From contig NZ_VIKU02000001.1 in assembly GCF_009371985.2 (NCBI RefSeq), positions 1,054,001 through 1,118,000 of the forward strand: 64,000 bases of DNA. The letters run 5' to 3'. The DNA is from Pelagihabitans pacificus. Lineage in GTDB: Bacteria; Bacteroidota; Bacteroidia; Flavobacteriales; Flavobacteriaceae. The stretch's first letter is position 1. Each line of letters starts with the position of its first letter. This document shows positions 17,433-27,017 of the stretch, piece by piece. The notes under the pieces were generated by a model, which saw only the letters and a list, made by a program, of their open reading frames with translations, was not told the DNA's origin and searched no databases. The translations under genes were made by a program, and so were the position numbers.

Positions 17433-19760
17433 ATGGCCGTTAAGAGGTATTTTGTCTATGGAGTATGCTTGCTTTTAACGGGCAGCCTTGCAGTTGTGCG
17501 AGCCAAGGAACCACGGACCCCCAAATCGAACCCGGTATCCCATACCGAACCCATCGAAACCAAGATTATTGTTAAAAAAGGCGATCGATTTGTTTTAAGC
17601 GGGAAGTCGCTGCAAGTCGACACCTTATTGGTAAAGGGTACTTTGGTATTCGAAGACCATAACAACTTCGACCTATCGGTGGCCGTATTGGAAATAGATG
17701 GTGGGACTTTGCGGGCGGGAACTTCTAAAAAACCAATATCCCATTCATTTTTAATCGATTTGAGCGGTGGCGAAGCGCATCCTGCGCAGTTGACGGTTAA
17801 AAACGGGGGTAGGCTTTTGCTTTTCGGAAACACGGAAGTGTACGGCGAAGGGGAGATCCATCTGGATACGGAAAAGGAGGTTCCTTCCAGACCCATCGTG
17901 ATCAGCTCCCAAGGAAATTTTGGTTTTATACGGCTGACGGAAGCCGCCGAAGCCGTATTCGATGGCGTGCAGTTACGTGGGCTTGGCGTAGCGGGAACGC
18001 ATCCCGTCCTGTCCTGGCAAGGTACCCAGTCCGATTCCGGGGTGATTAGGAATTCCATTTTTGTCGACTCCCGTCATACCGACCTTTTTTTGGCTACGGC
18101 GGGGGCCGTTATTGAAAACAATCTGTTTATCTCCAGACAGGGAAGCTCCATTTATTGCGCATCCTCCAGAAACGCTACAGATAATAGGATTCATTCAAAC
18201 CGCATCGTGAATACGACCGGAAACCACATTTTTGCCCTGGCCATTCACAATCCTTATCAAACAGTGACCCAAAACCATATCACCGTCAGCGGGCCGACCT
18301 CTGGCATTGGTATCCTATTACAAAACGAACATAAAAACGTGCAGTGGGAAAAACCCACGAAGACCTTTGCCTTAAATCACAATACTGTTGAGGCCAAAGG
18401 GGCCCACCCGGTCCCGGGCACCGTAGGGATCCAAATAGACGCCTTCGATCACAAGGCTATCTGGAGAAGCACCAACAACCGAATTGCCAACTTTGGATTG
18501 GGACTTCAAACCTATTCCAAAAATACGGTGCTGGATGGCTATAGCTTTGAACACAATACCGTTGGCCTGATTCCCGGGGTCGCCTACCTACAAAACAGTC
18601 GATTCTTGAACGATGCAAACCATGGGAAGTCCACCGCCGTTTGGGTGACGGATGCCATGGGAGCCTCGGCCCCAAAAATCTCGGGCCTTCAAATCACCGG
18701 ATCCGATATCGGTTTTCAAATCGAAGGTACCCCAGGCGCCAACAACTATTTTGAAAAAATCACCTACCGGGGCGTACCCAGGTTGCTAAAATTTAACGAG
18801 ATGGATGCTACCTCCTTTCTGTACGACAAAGACAGGAGTCTCACACAGACCAAGGCCCCCGAGGTGGTTCCAGAACCCGGAGCAGCGGTCCCTGGCCATG
18901 ACCACCATGCGGGGAAGCAGCCCTTAAAAGGATTGTATCTATTTCACCAAGACGCATTTCTCAACACCAAAAACAGCCGTCCGTACCCCTCCAATCCGTC
19001 AATCTACACCGCATCCGCCACTAATTTTGGCACCCTGACCATTTCGACCGGTTTTGGTCTGGAAGATCCCGTTCACGAACATCGACAGATCTTCAATTCA
19101 ATTTGGCTCCGGAATTCCGATACCCAAAAAATAATGACCAAGGAAAAGGCGGTAGACAATGAGTCGTTCTTTTTGGCGGCGAATACGCTCTACGAATTTG
19201 ACTACGGGCGCTCGGACAGGCCGCTCTACGATCTGAGTTTTGAATGGGACGCGCCGAAAGGGAATTGGATCATGCTCAAGTTCCGCTATACCCACCCCAA
19301 TGTGCAAGGGCTACGATCATTTGGCAGTTTGATCGATAGGGCCGCCTCGATGCACAATTTGATGCACCAAAACCAGACTTCCTACTATTTTGATGCGGCT
19401 ACGGAAACAGTCTTTGTAAAAATATACAATGACGGCAACCGGGACGAACTGGTAATTTACAGTTCCGATATCCTTACGGAAATACAGATCGATGGTAAAA
19501 AAGTGCCGCTCAGCATGTACACCGATCTGCGGGAAGACAAGGTCGTTATTTCCTATGAACTCCCCAAAGCGCTACCGTCTACGCTGCTGTTGGCAGACCA
19601 CTATGGGAACACCTTGAAAACCCTACATACAGGGATTTCCGATTCCGGAAAGATTTCAACTGCCTTCAGTCTTCAGGAATACGACGTGCGAAAAGGGGTC
19701 TTTCTTTACTTCCTTACGGTAAACGACCAAACCCACAAGGGTCCGGTCTATGCCTATTAG
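17433..19760 (+). CDS. Secreted beta-helix protein related to the preceding G8 protein
   Basis: 775 aa with signal peptide 'MAVKRYFVYGVCLLLTGSLAVVRA'. An N-terminal G8-like region ('VDTLLVKGTLVFEDHNNFDL', 'LEIDGGTLRAGT') is followed by parallel beta-helix repeats ('GVIRNSIFVDSRHTDLF', 'AVIENNLFISRQGSSIY', 'NRIHSNRIVNTTGNHIF'). The distal part ('SFGSLIDRAASMHNLMHQN', 'SYYFDAATETVFVKIYNDG') resembles the distal part of the upstream protein ('AYYFDPAQGAVYLKMV'). The C-terminus ('DHYGNTLKTL', 'VRKGVFLYFLTVNDQTHKG') looks like a diverged T9SS sorting domain. It starts 46 bp after the first gene, so the pair is co-transcribed. It lacks the clear HxHxxGD motif, so it may be a non-catalytic or divergent partner. 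Confidence 0.75.
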   Translation: MAVKRYFVYGVCLLLTGSLAVVRAKEPRTPKSNPVSHTEPIETKIIVKKGDRFVLSGKSLQVDTLLVKGTLVFEDHNNFDLSVAVLEIDGGTLRAGTSKKPISHSFLIDLSGGEAHPAQLTVKNGGRLLLFGNTEVYGEGEIHLDTEKEVPSRPIVISSQGNFGFIRLTEAAEAVFDGVQLRGLGVAGTHPVLSWQGTQSDSGVIRNSIFVDSRHTDLFLATAGAVIENNLFISRQGSSIYCASSRNATDNRIHSNRIVNTTGNHIFALAIHNPYQTVTQNHITVSGPTSGIGILLQNEHKNVQWEKPTKTFALNHNTVEAKGAHPVPGTVGIQIDAFDHKAIWRSTNNRIANFGLGLQTYSKNTVLDGYSFEHNTVGLIPGVAYLQNSRFLNDANHGKSTAVWVTDAMGASAPKISGLQITGSDIGFQIEGTPGANNYFEKITYRGVPRLLKFNEMDATSFLYDKDRSLTQTKAPEVVPEPGAAVPGHDHHAGKQPLKGLYLFHQDAFLNTKNSRPYPSNPSIYTASATNFGTLTISTGFGLEDPVHEHRQIFNSIWLRNSDTQKIMTKEKAVDNESFFLAANTLYEFDYGRSDRPLYDLSFEWDAPKGNWIMLKFRYTHPNVQGLRSFGSLIDRAASMHNLMHQNQTSYYFDAATETVFVKIYNDGNRDELVIYSSDILTEIQIDGKKVPLSMYTDLREDKVVISYELPKALPSTLLLADHYGNTLKTLHTGISDSGKISTAFSLQEYDVRKGVFLYFLTVNDQTHKGPVYAY

Positions 19761-19929
19761 CCCTTTAGTGCCGGTCAACGGCCTGTAATCCGTACCCTCT
19801 TTCCGACCATTCGGACAAAACCACTCCGGTACCAAATCAGTTCGGGGTCCGACCTGCTCCAATACCTGACATAAGTCATATTATCCGCCTACTGAATCCC
19901 GTACTTTTAATACTTTGATACGATATGCC

Positions 19930-20364
19930 ATGCAGCCAACACGGTCAAATACCGATACCTATTCGCATACAGGCATCATTTCTAAAATGGGCGATCGTTC
20001 GCTTGTCGTCTCCTTGGATGAAAATGTGCACTGCGAATCGTGCCGTGCCAAGGCCACTTGTGGGATTACCGACGCTACCACCAAACAGATTGAAATAACG
20101 GATCCGGAAGGCATCTTTCAAATGCACGAACCGGTACAGGTGGTGCTCCAAAAACAATTGGGTCTAAAAGCGGTTTTCTGGGCCTATGTGTTCCCCTTTA
20201 TCCTAATGCTGGCGACACTGCTGATCGGTTCCGTTTTTTTGGAGGAATGGTTGGCCGGCCTCCTATCATTGGGGGTGCTTGTCCCCTATTATTTGACCCT
20301 CTATGTGCTGAGGGATGCGTTTAAGAAGACCTTCCGAATCGCCGTTTTAAAACTATCGTCGTGA
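19930..20364 (+). CDS. RseC/MucC-like protein heading the rnf operon
   Basis: 144 aa from the ATG at 19930 (a TTG at 19915 is an alternative). The RseC/MucC family layout is clear: an N-terminal beta-rich soluble part with the Cys cluster 'CESCRAKATC', then two hydrophobic helices ('VFWAYVFPFILMLATLLIGS', 'LAGLLSLGVLVPYYLTLYVL') and a basic tail. RseC homologues are linked to Rnf-type complexes and to reducing the SoxR [2Fe-2S] cluster, and the Cys cluster suggests metal or redox binding. Its TGA overlaps the GTG start of rnfB by 3 nt within a 4-nt GTGA, so translation is coupled. This gene order is typical of Bacteroidetes rnf loci. Confidence 0.85.
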   Translation: MQPTRSNTDTYSHTGIISKMGDRSLVVSLDENVHCESCRAKATCGITDATTKQIEITDPEGIFQMHEPVQVVLQKQLGLKAVFWAYVFPFILMLATLLIGSVFLEEWLAGLLSLGVLVPYYLTLYVLRDAFKKTFRIAVLKLSS

Positions 20365-21251
20365 CCGATTCGATCCTCAATAGCGTTTTTTTGCTGACCT
20401 CTTTGGGAGGGGTTACCGGCATGGTATTGTTTATCGTCTCTAAGAAGTTTTATGTGTACGAAGATCCGCTGATCGCAGAGATCGAGGACGTACTACCTGC
20501 CGCCAATTGTGCGGGCTGCGGCTCTCCCGGCTGCAAGGCTTTTGCCGAAAAGCTGGTGGCTACCGAAGATATTTCTGGCCTGTTCTGTCCGGTGGGGGGA
20601 AACGAGGTCATGAAAACGGTCTCCGAAATCCTGGGCAAGGAAGTAGTGGAACAAGACCCGACGGTCGCCGTAGTGCGCTGTCAGGGCGGGTGTGATGTAC
20701 GGCCCAAGACCACCGAATACCAAGGACCCAAGTCCTGCGCTATTTCCGCGATGATCTACAGTGGGGAAACCGATTGCCAATACGGCTGTCTGGGCGATGG
20801 GGACTGTGTCGCTGTGTGCAAGTTCGATGCAATGTATATGGACGAGGCTACCGGCCTCCCCGTGGTCATTACCGATAAGTGTACCTCCTGTGGTATGTGC
20901 GTCGATGCCTGTCCCCGCGACATTATCGAAATGCGCCCCAAACACAAAAGGGACCTCAAAATTTTCGTCGGTTGTTTGAACGAGGACAAGGGCGGTATCG
21001 CCAAAAAAGCCTGTGCCGTCGCCTGTATCGGATGCTCCAAATGTTTCGACGTTTGCCCGAAAGAGGCGATTACCATGGTCAATAACCTGGCCTATATCGA
21101 CCCCGAATATTGTACGTTATGTCGAAAATGCGTTCCCGTTTGCCCGACCGAATCGATTATCGAGACCAATTTCCCAAAGAAAAAGGTAAAAAAGGTCGAA
21201 GTGGATAAAGGGATAGAAGTGAAATCGGTAAATCTGATGAACGATGCTTAA
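20361..21251 (+). CDS. rnfB: RnfB, iron-sulfur subunit of ferredoxin:NAD+ oxidoreductase
   Basis: 296 aa starting with GTG inside the preceding stop. There is an N-terminal membrane anchor (residues 5-30), then the four-Cys RnfB domain 'CAGCGSPGCKAF...FCPVGG', and several [4Fe-4S] ferredoxin motifs: 'CQYGCLGDGDCVAVC', 'CTSCGMCVDACP', 'CAVACIGCSKCFDVCP' and 'CTLCRKCVPVCP'. RnfB receives electrons from reduced ferredoxin and feeds RnfC/RnfG. It overlaps rnfC by 8 nt. The cluster count and length are normal for the family. Confidence 0.95.
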   Translation: MTDSILNSVFLLTSLGGVTGMVLFIVSKKFYVYEDPLIAEIEDVLPAANCAGCGSPGCKAFAEKLVATEDISGLFCPVGGNEVMKTVSEILGKEVVEQDPTVAVVRCQGGCDVRPKTTEYQGPKSCAISAMIYSGETDCQYGCLGDGDCVAVCKFDAMYMDEATGLPVVITDKCTSCGMCVDACPRDIIEMRPKHKRDLKIFVGCLNEDKGGIAKKACAVACIGCSKCFDVCPKEAITMVNNLAYIDPEYCTLCRKCVPVCPTESIIETNFPKKKVKKVEVDKGIEVKSVNLMNDA

Positions 21252-22572
21252 GACCTTCCCAAAAGGGGGAATCCACCCTCCCGAAAACAAGCTGACCTCC
21301 TCCAATAGCATCAAACGCATGCCCGTGCCCAAGGTGGTGTACGTGCCCATTGCCCAGCATATCGGAATCCCCTCGGAAATCGTGGTCGATCGCAAGGACA
21401 AGGTCGAGCTCGGGCAGGTGATCGCCAAATCGGGCGGCTTCGTCTCTTCGAACATCCATTCACCGGTGGCCGGTACCGTCACCAAACTGGATATGATCGT
21501 CGACAGCAGCGGCTATAAAAAACAGTGCATCGTTATCCGAACCGATGTGAAGAACGAAACCAACTTCGAGGAGATCGACTATCCACTGAAAAAGGAAATC
21601 ACTTTGGAGCCCCAGGAAATCGTACGGCGTATTTCGGACTACGGCATCGTAGGTTTGGGCGGGGCCACCTTTCCTTCCCACGTGAAATTGAATGTGAAGG
21701 AAGATAAAAAACTGGATTGTCTGCTGGTCAACGGGGTCGAATGCGAACCCTATTTGACCGCCGACCATCGCTTGATGCTGGAGAAGGCGGAAGAAATCCT
21801 GGTAGGCATCCGAATTTTAATGAAGGCGCTGCACTTGCATCGGGCGGTCATCGGTATCGAAAACAACAAACGGGATGCCATCGAAGTTTTTAAAAAACTG
21901 ACCGCTGACGAAAAGGAAATCCAAGTCGCCGCCTTACGGGTAAAATATCCCCAGGGAAGTGAAAAGCAATTGGTGAAGGCCATTTTAAAAAGGGAGGTCC
22001 CCAAAAACGGACTGCCCCTCGATGTCGGCGTGGTCGTGCACAATGTGGGAACCATCTTTGCGATTTACCAGGCCATTCAACACCAGCAGCCCCTCATCGA
22101 GCGGGTCGTGACGGTTACCGGCAAACAACTGAAAGAACCCTCCAATTTTTGGGTCAAGATCGGCACCCCTATCAAAGACCTCGTTGAGGAAGTAGGTGGT
22201 TTGCCCGAAGGAACCCGCAAAATAGTGAACGGCGGCCCTATGATGGGCAAGGCCATCAAAAATACCGATGTGCCGGTCACCAAGGGTACTTCGGGCATTC
22301 TGGTCATTCATGAGGACGAGGCCAGCCGAGGCGAACCGAAAGCCTGCATCCGTTGTGGGGACTGCGTCGATGTCTGCCCCATGGGACTGGAACCCCACCT
22401 CTTGATGAACCTGTCGGAAAAGGGACTCTATGAAAAAGCGGCCCAGGAAGATATCCTTACCTGTATCGAATGCGGGTCGTGCAGCTATGTTTGCCCTTCC
22501 CACCGACCCTTGTTGGATTACATTCGCTTTGGAAAATCCATCGCGAAAAAAATGGTAACCTCAAAGAATTGA
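21244..22572 (+). CDS. rnfC: RnfC, NADH/FMN-binding subunit
   Basis: 442 aa. The N-terminal RnfC barrel-like region ('GGIHPPENKLTSSNSI') is followed by the Complex1_51K-like flavin/NADH domain ('GLGGATFPSHVKLN', 'LLVNGVECEPYLTADHRLML'), an SLBB part, and two [4Fe-4S] motifs near the end ('CIRCGDCVDVCPMGLEP' and 'CIECGSCSYVCPSHRPLLDY'). It lacks the long Ala/Lys-rich C-terminal extension of the E. coli homologue RsxC. It carries the NAD(H) reaction on the cytoplasmic side. It lies 2 bp before rnfD. Confidence 0.95.
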   Translation: MLKTFPKGGIHPPENKLTSSNSIKRMPVPKVVYVPIAQHIGIPSEIVVDRKDKVELGQVIAKSGGFVSSNIHSPVAGTVTKLDMIVDSSGYKKQCIVIRTDVKNETNFEEIDYPLKKEITLEPQEIVRRISDYGIVGLGGATFPSHVKLNVKEDKKLDCLLVNGVECEPYLTADHRLMLEKAEEILVGIRILMKALHLHRAVIGIENNKRDAIEVFKKLTADEKEIQVAALRVKYPQGSEKQLVKAILKREVPKNGLPLDVGVVVHNVGTIFAIYQAIQHQQPLIERVVTVTGKQLKEPSNFWVKIGTPIKDLVEEVGGLPEGTRKIVNGGPMMGKAIKNTDVPVTKGTSGILVIHEDEASRGEPKACIRCGDCVDVCPMGLEPHLLMNLSEKGLYEKAAQEDILTCIECGSCSYVCPSHRPLLDYIRFGKSIAKKMVTSKN

Positions 22573-22574
22573 GC

Positions 22575-23585
22575 ATGGATAGCCCCCCTATCGTCATATC
22601 CGCCTCGCCCCATGTGCATTCCGACAGAACGGCCAAACGGATCATGTACGACGTGGTCATCGCCCTGGTGCCCGCCTTTTTAGTGTCGGTCTATGTCTTT
22701 GGCATCCATGCCTTGATCGCTACTACCGCCGCAGTGGGCTCCTGCCTTTTGTTCGAGTACCTCATTCAAAAATATTTCCTAAGGACCGAGGTCACCATTT
22801 TAGACGGTTCGGCCCTGATTACCGGAATTCTTTTGGCGTTTAACCTGCCCGCCACGCTACCCGTTTGGATGATCATCGTGGGTAGTTTGGTCGCCGTCGG
22901 TATCGCCAAACTTTCCTTTGGCGGACTCGGATACAATGTGTTCAACCCCGCCCTGGTCGGTCGGGTGTTCCTATTGATCTGTTTTCCGGTACAGATGACG
23001 CTATGGCCAACCCCGGTGGAGAACAATACTTCGTTGGTAGATGCCATTTCCGGGGCGACGACCCTGGGCATCATCAAAGACGGTTTGCAAATAGGGGAAA
23101 CGATGGGCACCATCAGCGCCCAACTCCCCTCGAACATGAACATGTTGTTGGGCATTACCGGTGGTTCCCTAGGGGAAATGTCGGCCTTGGCCCTGCTGCT
23201 GGGCGGCCTGTACCTCATCATCCGAAAGGTAATTTCCTGGCATATTCCGGTGACGGTCTTGGCAACGATGGCGGTTATGACCGGAATTTTCTGGTGGGCA
23301 GATCCTACCCAATACGTGAGCCCTATCATTCACCTATTGGCCGGGGGTGCCATTTTGGGGGCCTTTTATATGGCGACCGATCTGGTGACCAGCCCGGTTA
23401 CCAAAAAGGGCATGGTCGTTTTTGCCATCGGTATTGGGTTGATTACCGTGGTCATTCGGTTATTCGGTTCCTATCCGGAAGGCATCTCGTTCGCCATCCT
23501 GATTATGAACGCCTTTGTACCCCTGATCAATAAATTTTTTAAACCGAGACGCTTTGGCTCCAAGATCAAAGCAACAATTGTATAG
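22575..23585 (+). CDS. rnfD: RnfD, membrane subunit with covalent FMN
   Basis: 336 aa; the ATG at 22575 is chosen because it sits 2 bp after rnfC, whereas the longer open frame would overlap rnfC by about 100 bp. It is polytopic with around ten hydrophobic segments. The covalent flavinylation motif is visible as 'DAISGATTLG' (S159-G-A-T162), where ApbE attaches FMN to the Thr. 'GGLGYNVFNPALVGR' is a family signature. No apbE gene is in this window, so the flavin transferase must be elsewhere. Confidence 0.95.
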   Translation: MDSPPIVISASPHVHSDRTAKRIMYDVVIALVPAFLVSVYVFGIHALIATTAAVGSCLLFEYLIQKYFLRTEVTILDGSALITGILLAFNLPATLPVWMIIVGSLVAVGIAKLSFGGLGYNVFNPALVGRVFLLICFPVQMTLWPTPVENNTSLVDAISGATTLGIIKDGLQIGETMGTISAQLPSNMNMLLGITGGSLGEMSALALLLGGLYLIIRKVISWHIPVTVLATMAVMTGIFWWADPTQYVSPIIHLLAGGAILGAFYMATDLVTSPVTKKGMVVFAIGIGLITVVIRLFGSYPEGISFAILIMNAFVPLINKFFKPRRFGSKIKATIV

Positions 23586-23587
23586 CG

Positions 23588-24184
23588 ATGGTTCGAAACG
23601 AATCTACCTTATTGAATATGGTGCTGGCACTGATCGTGATTACGGTGGTAGCCGGATTCTCCCTGGGCTACGTGAATGACATCACCCTGGAACCCAAAGC
23701 AAAGGCGAAACTGGCCAAAAAAATGACTGCCTTGGAGCGCGTGCTGCCCGACTTTGATAACCGTCCCGTATCCGAAATACTACTAGTGAAAGTGGAAGGT
23801 GCCAAAGACAGCGTCGAGATTTATCCGGCTTTCAAGGAGGGGGCGTTTGTCGGGGCCGCGGTCGTCGGGGCCTCCGAAAAAGGCTATAGCGGCCTCGTGA
23901 AAATCATGGTGGGCTTTGAGCCCGATGGCACCGTACACAACATCGTGGTGCTGGAACAAAAGGAAACCCCCGGGCTGGGGACCAAGATGAAGGGGGAAAA
24001 GTTCCTACGCCAGTTCCGGGATCGGCATCCTGCTAATTTTGAGTTGAAGGTCACCAAGGATGGTGGGGAGGTCGATGCCCTTACCGGGGCGACCATCAGT
24101 ACCAGGGCCTTTACGGAGGCCGCTCAAATGGCCTACGAAGAATTCGTCAAAAACAAGGAATTGATCACTACAACCGACCGATAA
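23588..24184 (+). CDS. rnfG: RnfG, periplasm-facing FMN subunit
   Basis: 198 aa with one N-terminal membrane anchor ('[22 protein letters not shown]') and an FMN-binding domain. The flavinylation motif is '[10 protein letters not shown]' (T166-G-A-T169), plus '[12 protein letters not shown]' typical of RnfG/NqrC. It lies 2 bp after rnfD and 4 bp before rnfE. The domain places its FMN on the outer face of the membrane. Confidence 0.95.
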   Translation: MVRNESTLLNMVLALIVITVVAGFSLGYVNDITLEPKAKAKLAKKMTALERVLPDFDNRPVSEILLVKVEGAKDSVEIYPAFKEGAFVGAAVVGASEKGYSGLVKIMVGFEPDGTVHNIVVLEQKETPGLGTKMKGEKFLRQFRDRHPANFELKVTKDGGEVDALTGATISTRAFTEAAQMAYEEFVKNKELITTTDR

Positions 24185-24188
24185 GCGC

Positions 24189-24794
24189 ATGGCAAAACCT
24201 ATTGATCAACAACAAAATTTTTTCAAGGGCATCGTGAAGGAGAACCCCGTCTTCGTGATGCTATTGGGCATGTGCCCCGCATTGGGGGTGACCTCCTCGG
24301 CCTTTAACGGACTCGGGATGGGCGTGGCGACGCTCTTCGTGTTGTTGATGTCGAACATCGTGGTCTCCCTGGTGAAGTCCCAGATACCGAATAAGGTGCG
24401 GATTCCCGCCTTTATCATCATCATCGCCTCCTTCGTGACCATCGTGGAAATGGTACTGGAAGCCTATATTCCTTTCTTGTACGAACAGTTGGGCATTTTT
24501 ATTCCCTTGATTGTGGTGAACTGTCTCATCTTGGGGCGGGCCGAGGCCTTTGCCTCCAAAAACACGCTGAAATCCTCGGTCTTGGACGCCCTGGGAATGG
24601 GCTTGGGCTTTGTCATCGCGCTGACCGTGCTAGGGGCCGTACGGGAAGTACTGGGCAACGGGAGTATTTTTGATTGGAAGTTTGTCTCCGAGGATGCGAA
24701 CACCTTAATCCTCTTTATCTTACCACCAGGGGCGTTTATCGCCTTGGCCTACCTTGCCATTTTGTTCAACCGCCTCACCCTAAAAACAGCTTGA
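24189..24794 (+). CDS. rnfE: RnfE membrane subunit
   Basis: 201 aa with six hydrophobic segments and the paired-subunit signatures '[19 protein letters not shown]' and '[20 protein letters not shown]'. The Cys residues in these two motifs (C-P-A-L-G and N-C-L-I-L-G) are the intramembrane iron-sulfur ligands shared with RnfA/NqrD/NqrE. It sits 1 bp before rnfA. Confidence 0.95.
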   Translation: MAKPIDQQQNFFKGIVKENPVFVMLLGMCPALGVTSSAFNGLGMGVATLFVLLMSNIVVSLVKSQIPNKVRIPAFIIIIASFVTIVEMVLEAYIPFLYEQLGIFIPLIVVNCLILGRAEAFASKNTLKSSVLDALGMGLGFVIALTVLGAVREVLGNGSIFDWKFVSEDANTLILFILPPGAFIALAYLAILFNRLTLKTA

Positions 24795-24795
24795 T

Positions 24796-25371
24796 ATGGA
24801 CTATCTTGTTATCCTCATCGCCGCGGTTTTTGTCAACAATATCGTACTCTCGCAGTTTTTGGGCATCTGCCCCTTTTTGGGGGTGTCGAACCGGGTATCG
24901 ACCTCCATCGGGATGTCTGGGGCCGTTTTGTTCGTAATGACCATCGCCACCACGGTCACCTATTTGCTACACCACTATGTATTGCTCCCTTCGGGGTTGG
25001 AATACCTACGTACCATCACCTTTATTCTGGTCATTGCCGCCCTGGTACAAATGGTCGAAATCGTCTTGAAAAAGGTGAGTCCGCCCCTCTATCAGGCGCT
25101 CGGCGTGTTTCTTCCCTTGATCACCACCAACTGTGCCGTGTTGGGGGTCGCTATTTTGGCTTTGGGGCTCGACAATGGCAGTTTGTTAAAGGCGGTCTTC
25201 TTCGCCTTTGCCAATTCGCTGGGCTTTGGTTTGGCCCTGATCGTCTTTGCCAGTATTCGCGAGTTTTTGGAATTGGCGAATATTCCGGAGGGCATGAAAG
25301 GCGTTCCCATTAATCTGCTGGTAGCCGGACTCCTCTCTCTGGCCTTTTTGGGATTTGCCGGCTTGGTGTAG
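24796..25371 (+). CDS. rnfA: RnfA membrane subunit
   Basis: 191 aa, six hydrophobic segments, inverted-topology partner of RnfE. Family motifs are 'FVNNIVLSQFLGICPFLGVSN' and 'PLITTNCAVLGVAI', with the conserved cluster-binding Cys in 'GICPFLG' and 'NCAVLG'. It is the last gene of the operon; an AT-only inverted repeat (TACTTTTT/AAAAAGTA, 25383-25402) follows but is a weak terminator candidate. Confidence 0.95.
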   Translation: MDYLVILIAAVFVNNIVLSQFLGICPFLGVSNRVSTSIGMSGAVLFVMTIATTVTYLLHHYVLLPSGLEYLRTITFILVIAALVQMVEIVLKKVSPPLYQALGVFLPLITTNCAVLGVAILALGLDNGSLLKAVFFAFANSLGFGLALIVFASIREFLELANIPEGMKGVPINLLVAGLLSLAFLGFAGLV

Positions 25372-25552
25372 GCTTTTTCGTTTACTTTTTTAACAAAAAG
25401 TAGTACATTGGGGTGGTTCCTGTAATAGAGTTAGCCGTAATTATGAAAGAACTATGCAGTGTCATTTTTCGTCACGTTGTAATGGCCCCTAACTGAGAAC
25501 CCCCGAAAATGAAATAGAGAGGTCTTTACCAATCAAAGAAAAAAACAAGTCA

Positions 25553-25903
25553 ATGCCTGAACATTCCAATAAGGAGCGCTGTCTTTCCTATTTGAACCGC
25601 TATGCGGAAAAGGACCTCCATAGTATCGAAAAAATGTTTTCGGAGGATATCGTATTACGGGACTGGAAAATTCGTGTCGAGGGAAAGGAAAATGCGCTCA
25701 AGGAAACGCGTAAAAATTTCGAAGCTGCAGCTTCAATAGCGATAGAAGTTCTTTCTACGTATGAAAACGAGGACACCGTAGCAGCCGAGCTGAAAATTAC
25801 CGTCGATTCGATCGAAGAACTTTATGTGGTAGATGTCATCACCATGAATTCCGAGGGGAAAATAAAATCCATAAGAGCGTATTTGGGTAGAGGTAATCAG
25901 TGA
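25553..25903 (+). CDS. SnoaL/NTF2-like small protein
   Basis: 116 aa with the SnoaL-like cone-fold pattern: an N-terminal helix ('CLSYLNRYAEKDLHSIEKMFSEDIVLRDW'), a strand-rich middle and a C-terminal strand ending 'IKSIRAYLGR'. Proteins of this fold range from ketosteroid-isomerase-like enzymes to binding proteins; the Trp-rich 'RDWKIRVEGKE' is usual. There is no operon partner, with 180 bp of non-coding sequence on each side. The exact role is unknown. Confidence 0.7.
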   Translation: MPEHSNKERCLSYLNRYAEKDLHSIEKMFSEDIVLRDWKIRVEGKENALKETRKNFEAAASIAIEVLSTYENEDTVAAELKITVDSIEELYVVDVITMNSEGKIKSIRAYLGRGNQ

Positions 25904-26099
25904 ACAAACGTGCCTGACAATGCCTAAAATTTTTTTGCTTTCCTTCTTTCCCGAATAATTTTCGCTACATTTAATACCAACGGCAATTGCCGCTATTACT
26001 TAATTCAAAGTGCCTTCCGCTCCCCCAATGGCTTGGGCTTGTCTAAGGAAAGAAGAGATTTGGCCCGACCGCTGGCACCATTAGAAGCTACGCAAAAAA

Positions 26100-26924
26100 A
26101 TGAACAAGCTCCATAAAAATATAGAGCGGCATTATTTGAAAGCAGGGCTGTTTGAGGATATCCTGCAACGCTTAAAGGAACAACAGATTGCCCTTGACCA
26201 GGTCAAAAGATCGCACATTTCGGGGGTTGACGAGTTTCATGTACGGGGCGCCGAAGTATCCAAGGAACTGGCGAATTCCATTGACCTGCACGGTCTTCAT
26301 GTCTTGGATGTCGGTTGCGGCTTGGGCGGACCTTGCAGAATGCTGGCCGACGAATATCAGTGTACGGTGACCGGTATCGACCTGAGCCAGGAATACGTGC
26401 GAACCGCTGCCAAACTATCAAAACTCGTTGGTCTAGACCACAAAACGACCTTCATCCGGGCAGATGCCACCGAGCTGCCGTTTGAAAACGCGCGCTTTGA
26501 GGTGGTGTGGACCCAACATGCGCAAATGAACATTCCCGATAAGAACGCTTTCTATTCGGAAATAAAGCGGGTGTTGAAAAAAGGGGGGTACTTTCTTTTT
26601 TACGAGATCCTCAAAAAGGGAGACGGAGCGGTCGCCTATCCCATGCCCTGGGCAAGCGATGCCGGTCACAGTTTTCTGTTTACGGCAGCGCAAATGGAGG
26701 GATTTTTAAAGGCGCTCGGATTCACCAAAAAAGAAACCAACGATCAGACCCGGGCAGGAATCGATTTTTTTGAAGCCCTCATCGAACGACTCAAAACGAG
26801 CGGGCCTCCGCCACTAGGGCTGAACGTTCTGATGGGTGGAACGACCGAACAAAAAATAACGAATCTGCTGACCCATTTAAAGAAGGGCGATCTTGAATTG
26901 ATAAGTGGAACATATCAAAAATAA
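26100..26924 (+). CDS. Class I SAM-dependent methyltransferase
   Basis: 274 aa. SAM-binding motif I is 'VLDVGCGLGG' (residues 68-77), the acidic end of strand 2 is 'VTGIDLS', motif II region is 'DATELPFENARFEVVWTQHAQMNI' and motif III 'VLKKGGYFLFYEI'. 'SGVDEFHVRGAEVSKEL' before motif I resembles the sarcosine/dimethylglycine N-methyltransferase and UbiE-like subgroup. A candidate -7 box TACATTTA lies at 25966-25973. No neighbour indicates the substrate. Confidence 0.8.
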   Translation: MNKLHKNIERHYLKAGLFEDILQRLKEQQIALDQVKRSHISGVDEFHVRGAEVSKELANSIDLHGLHVLDVGCGLGGPCRMLADEYQCTVTGIDLSQEYVRTAAKLSKLVGLDHKTTFIRADATELPFENARFEVVWTQHAQMNIPDKNAFYSEIKRVLKKGGYFLFYEILKKGDGAVAYPMPWASDAGHSFLFTAAQMEGFLKALGFTKKETNDQTRAGIDFFEALIERLKTSGPPPLGLNVLMGGTTEQKITNLLTHLKKGDLELISGTYQK

Positions 26925-27009
26925 GGGTGGCGACAAGCGGCCCATAAAAGCAAAAGCCAAGTCTAACACGTAACTACCAAACGCTAGGCAAAATCCATGA
27001 CATATTTCG

Positions 27010-27017
27010 TATCTTAG
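27010..27017 (+). promoter_or_regulatory. Candidate -7 box for the AAC(6')-like gene
   Basis: TATCTTAG, the same variant of TAnnTTTG as before the GntP gene, 123 bp upstream of the ATG. Confidence 0.3.

Noticed and set aside
22470-22574. N-terminal extension of rnfD
   Set aside because: It would overlap rnfC by about 100 bp; the ATG at 22575 gives the standard RnfD start.
19930-25371. Na+-translocating NADH:quinone oxidoreductase (Nqr)
   Set aside because: RnfB and RnfC with multiple ferredoxin motifs are present and NqrA/NqrF are absent, so the locus is Rnf.
25383-25402. Inverted repeat after rnfA as terminator
   Set aside because: Stem is almost pure A-T and has no T-run, so it is too weak to call.
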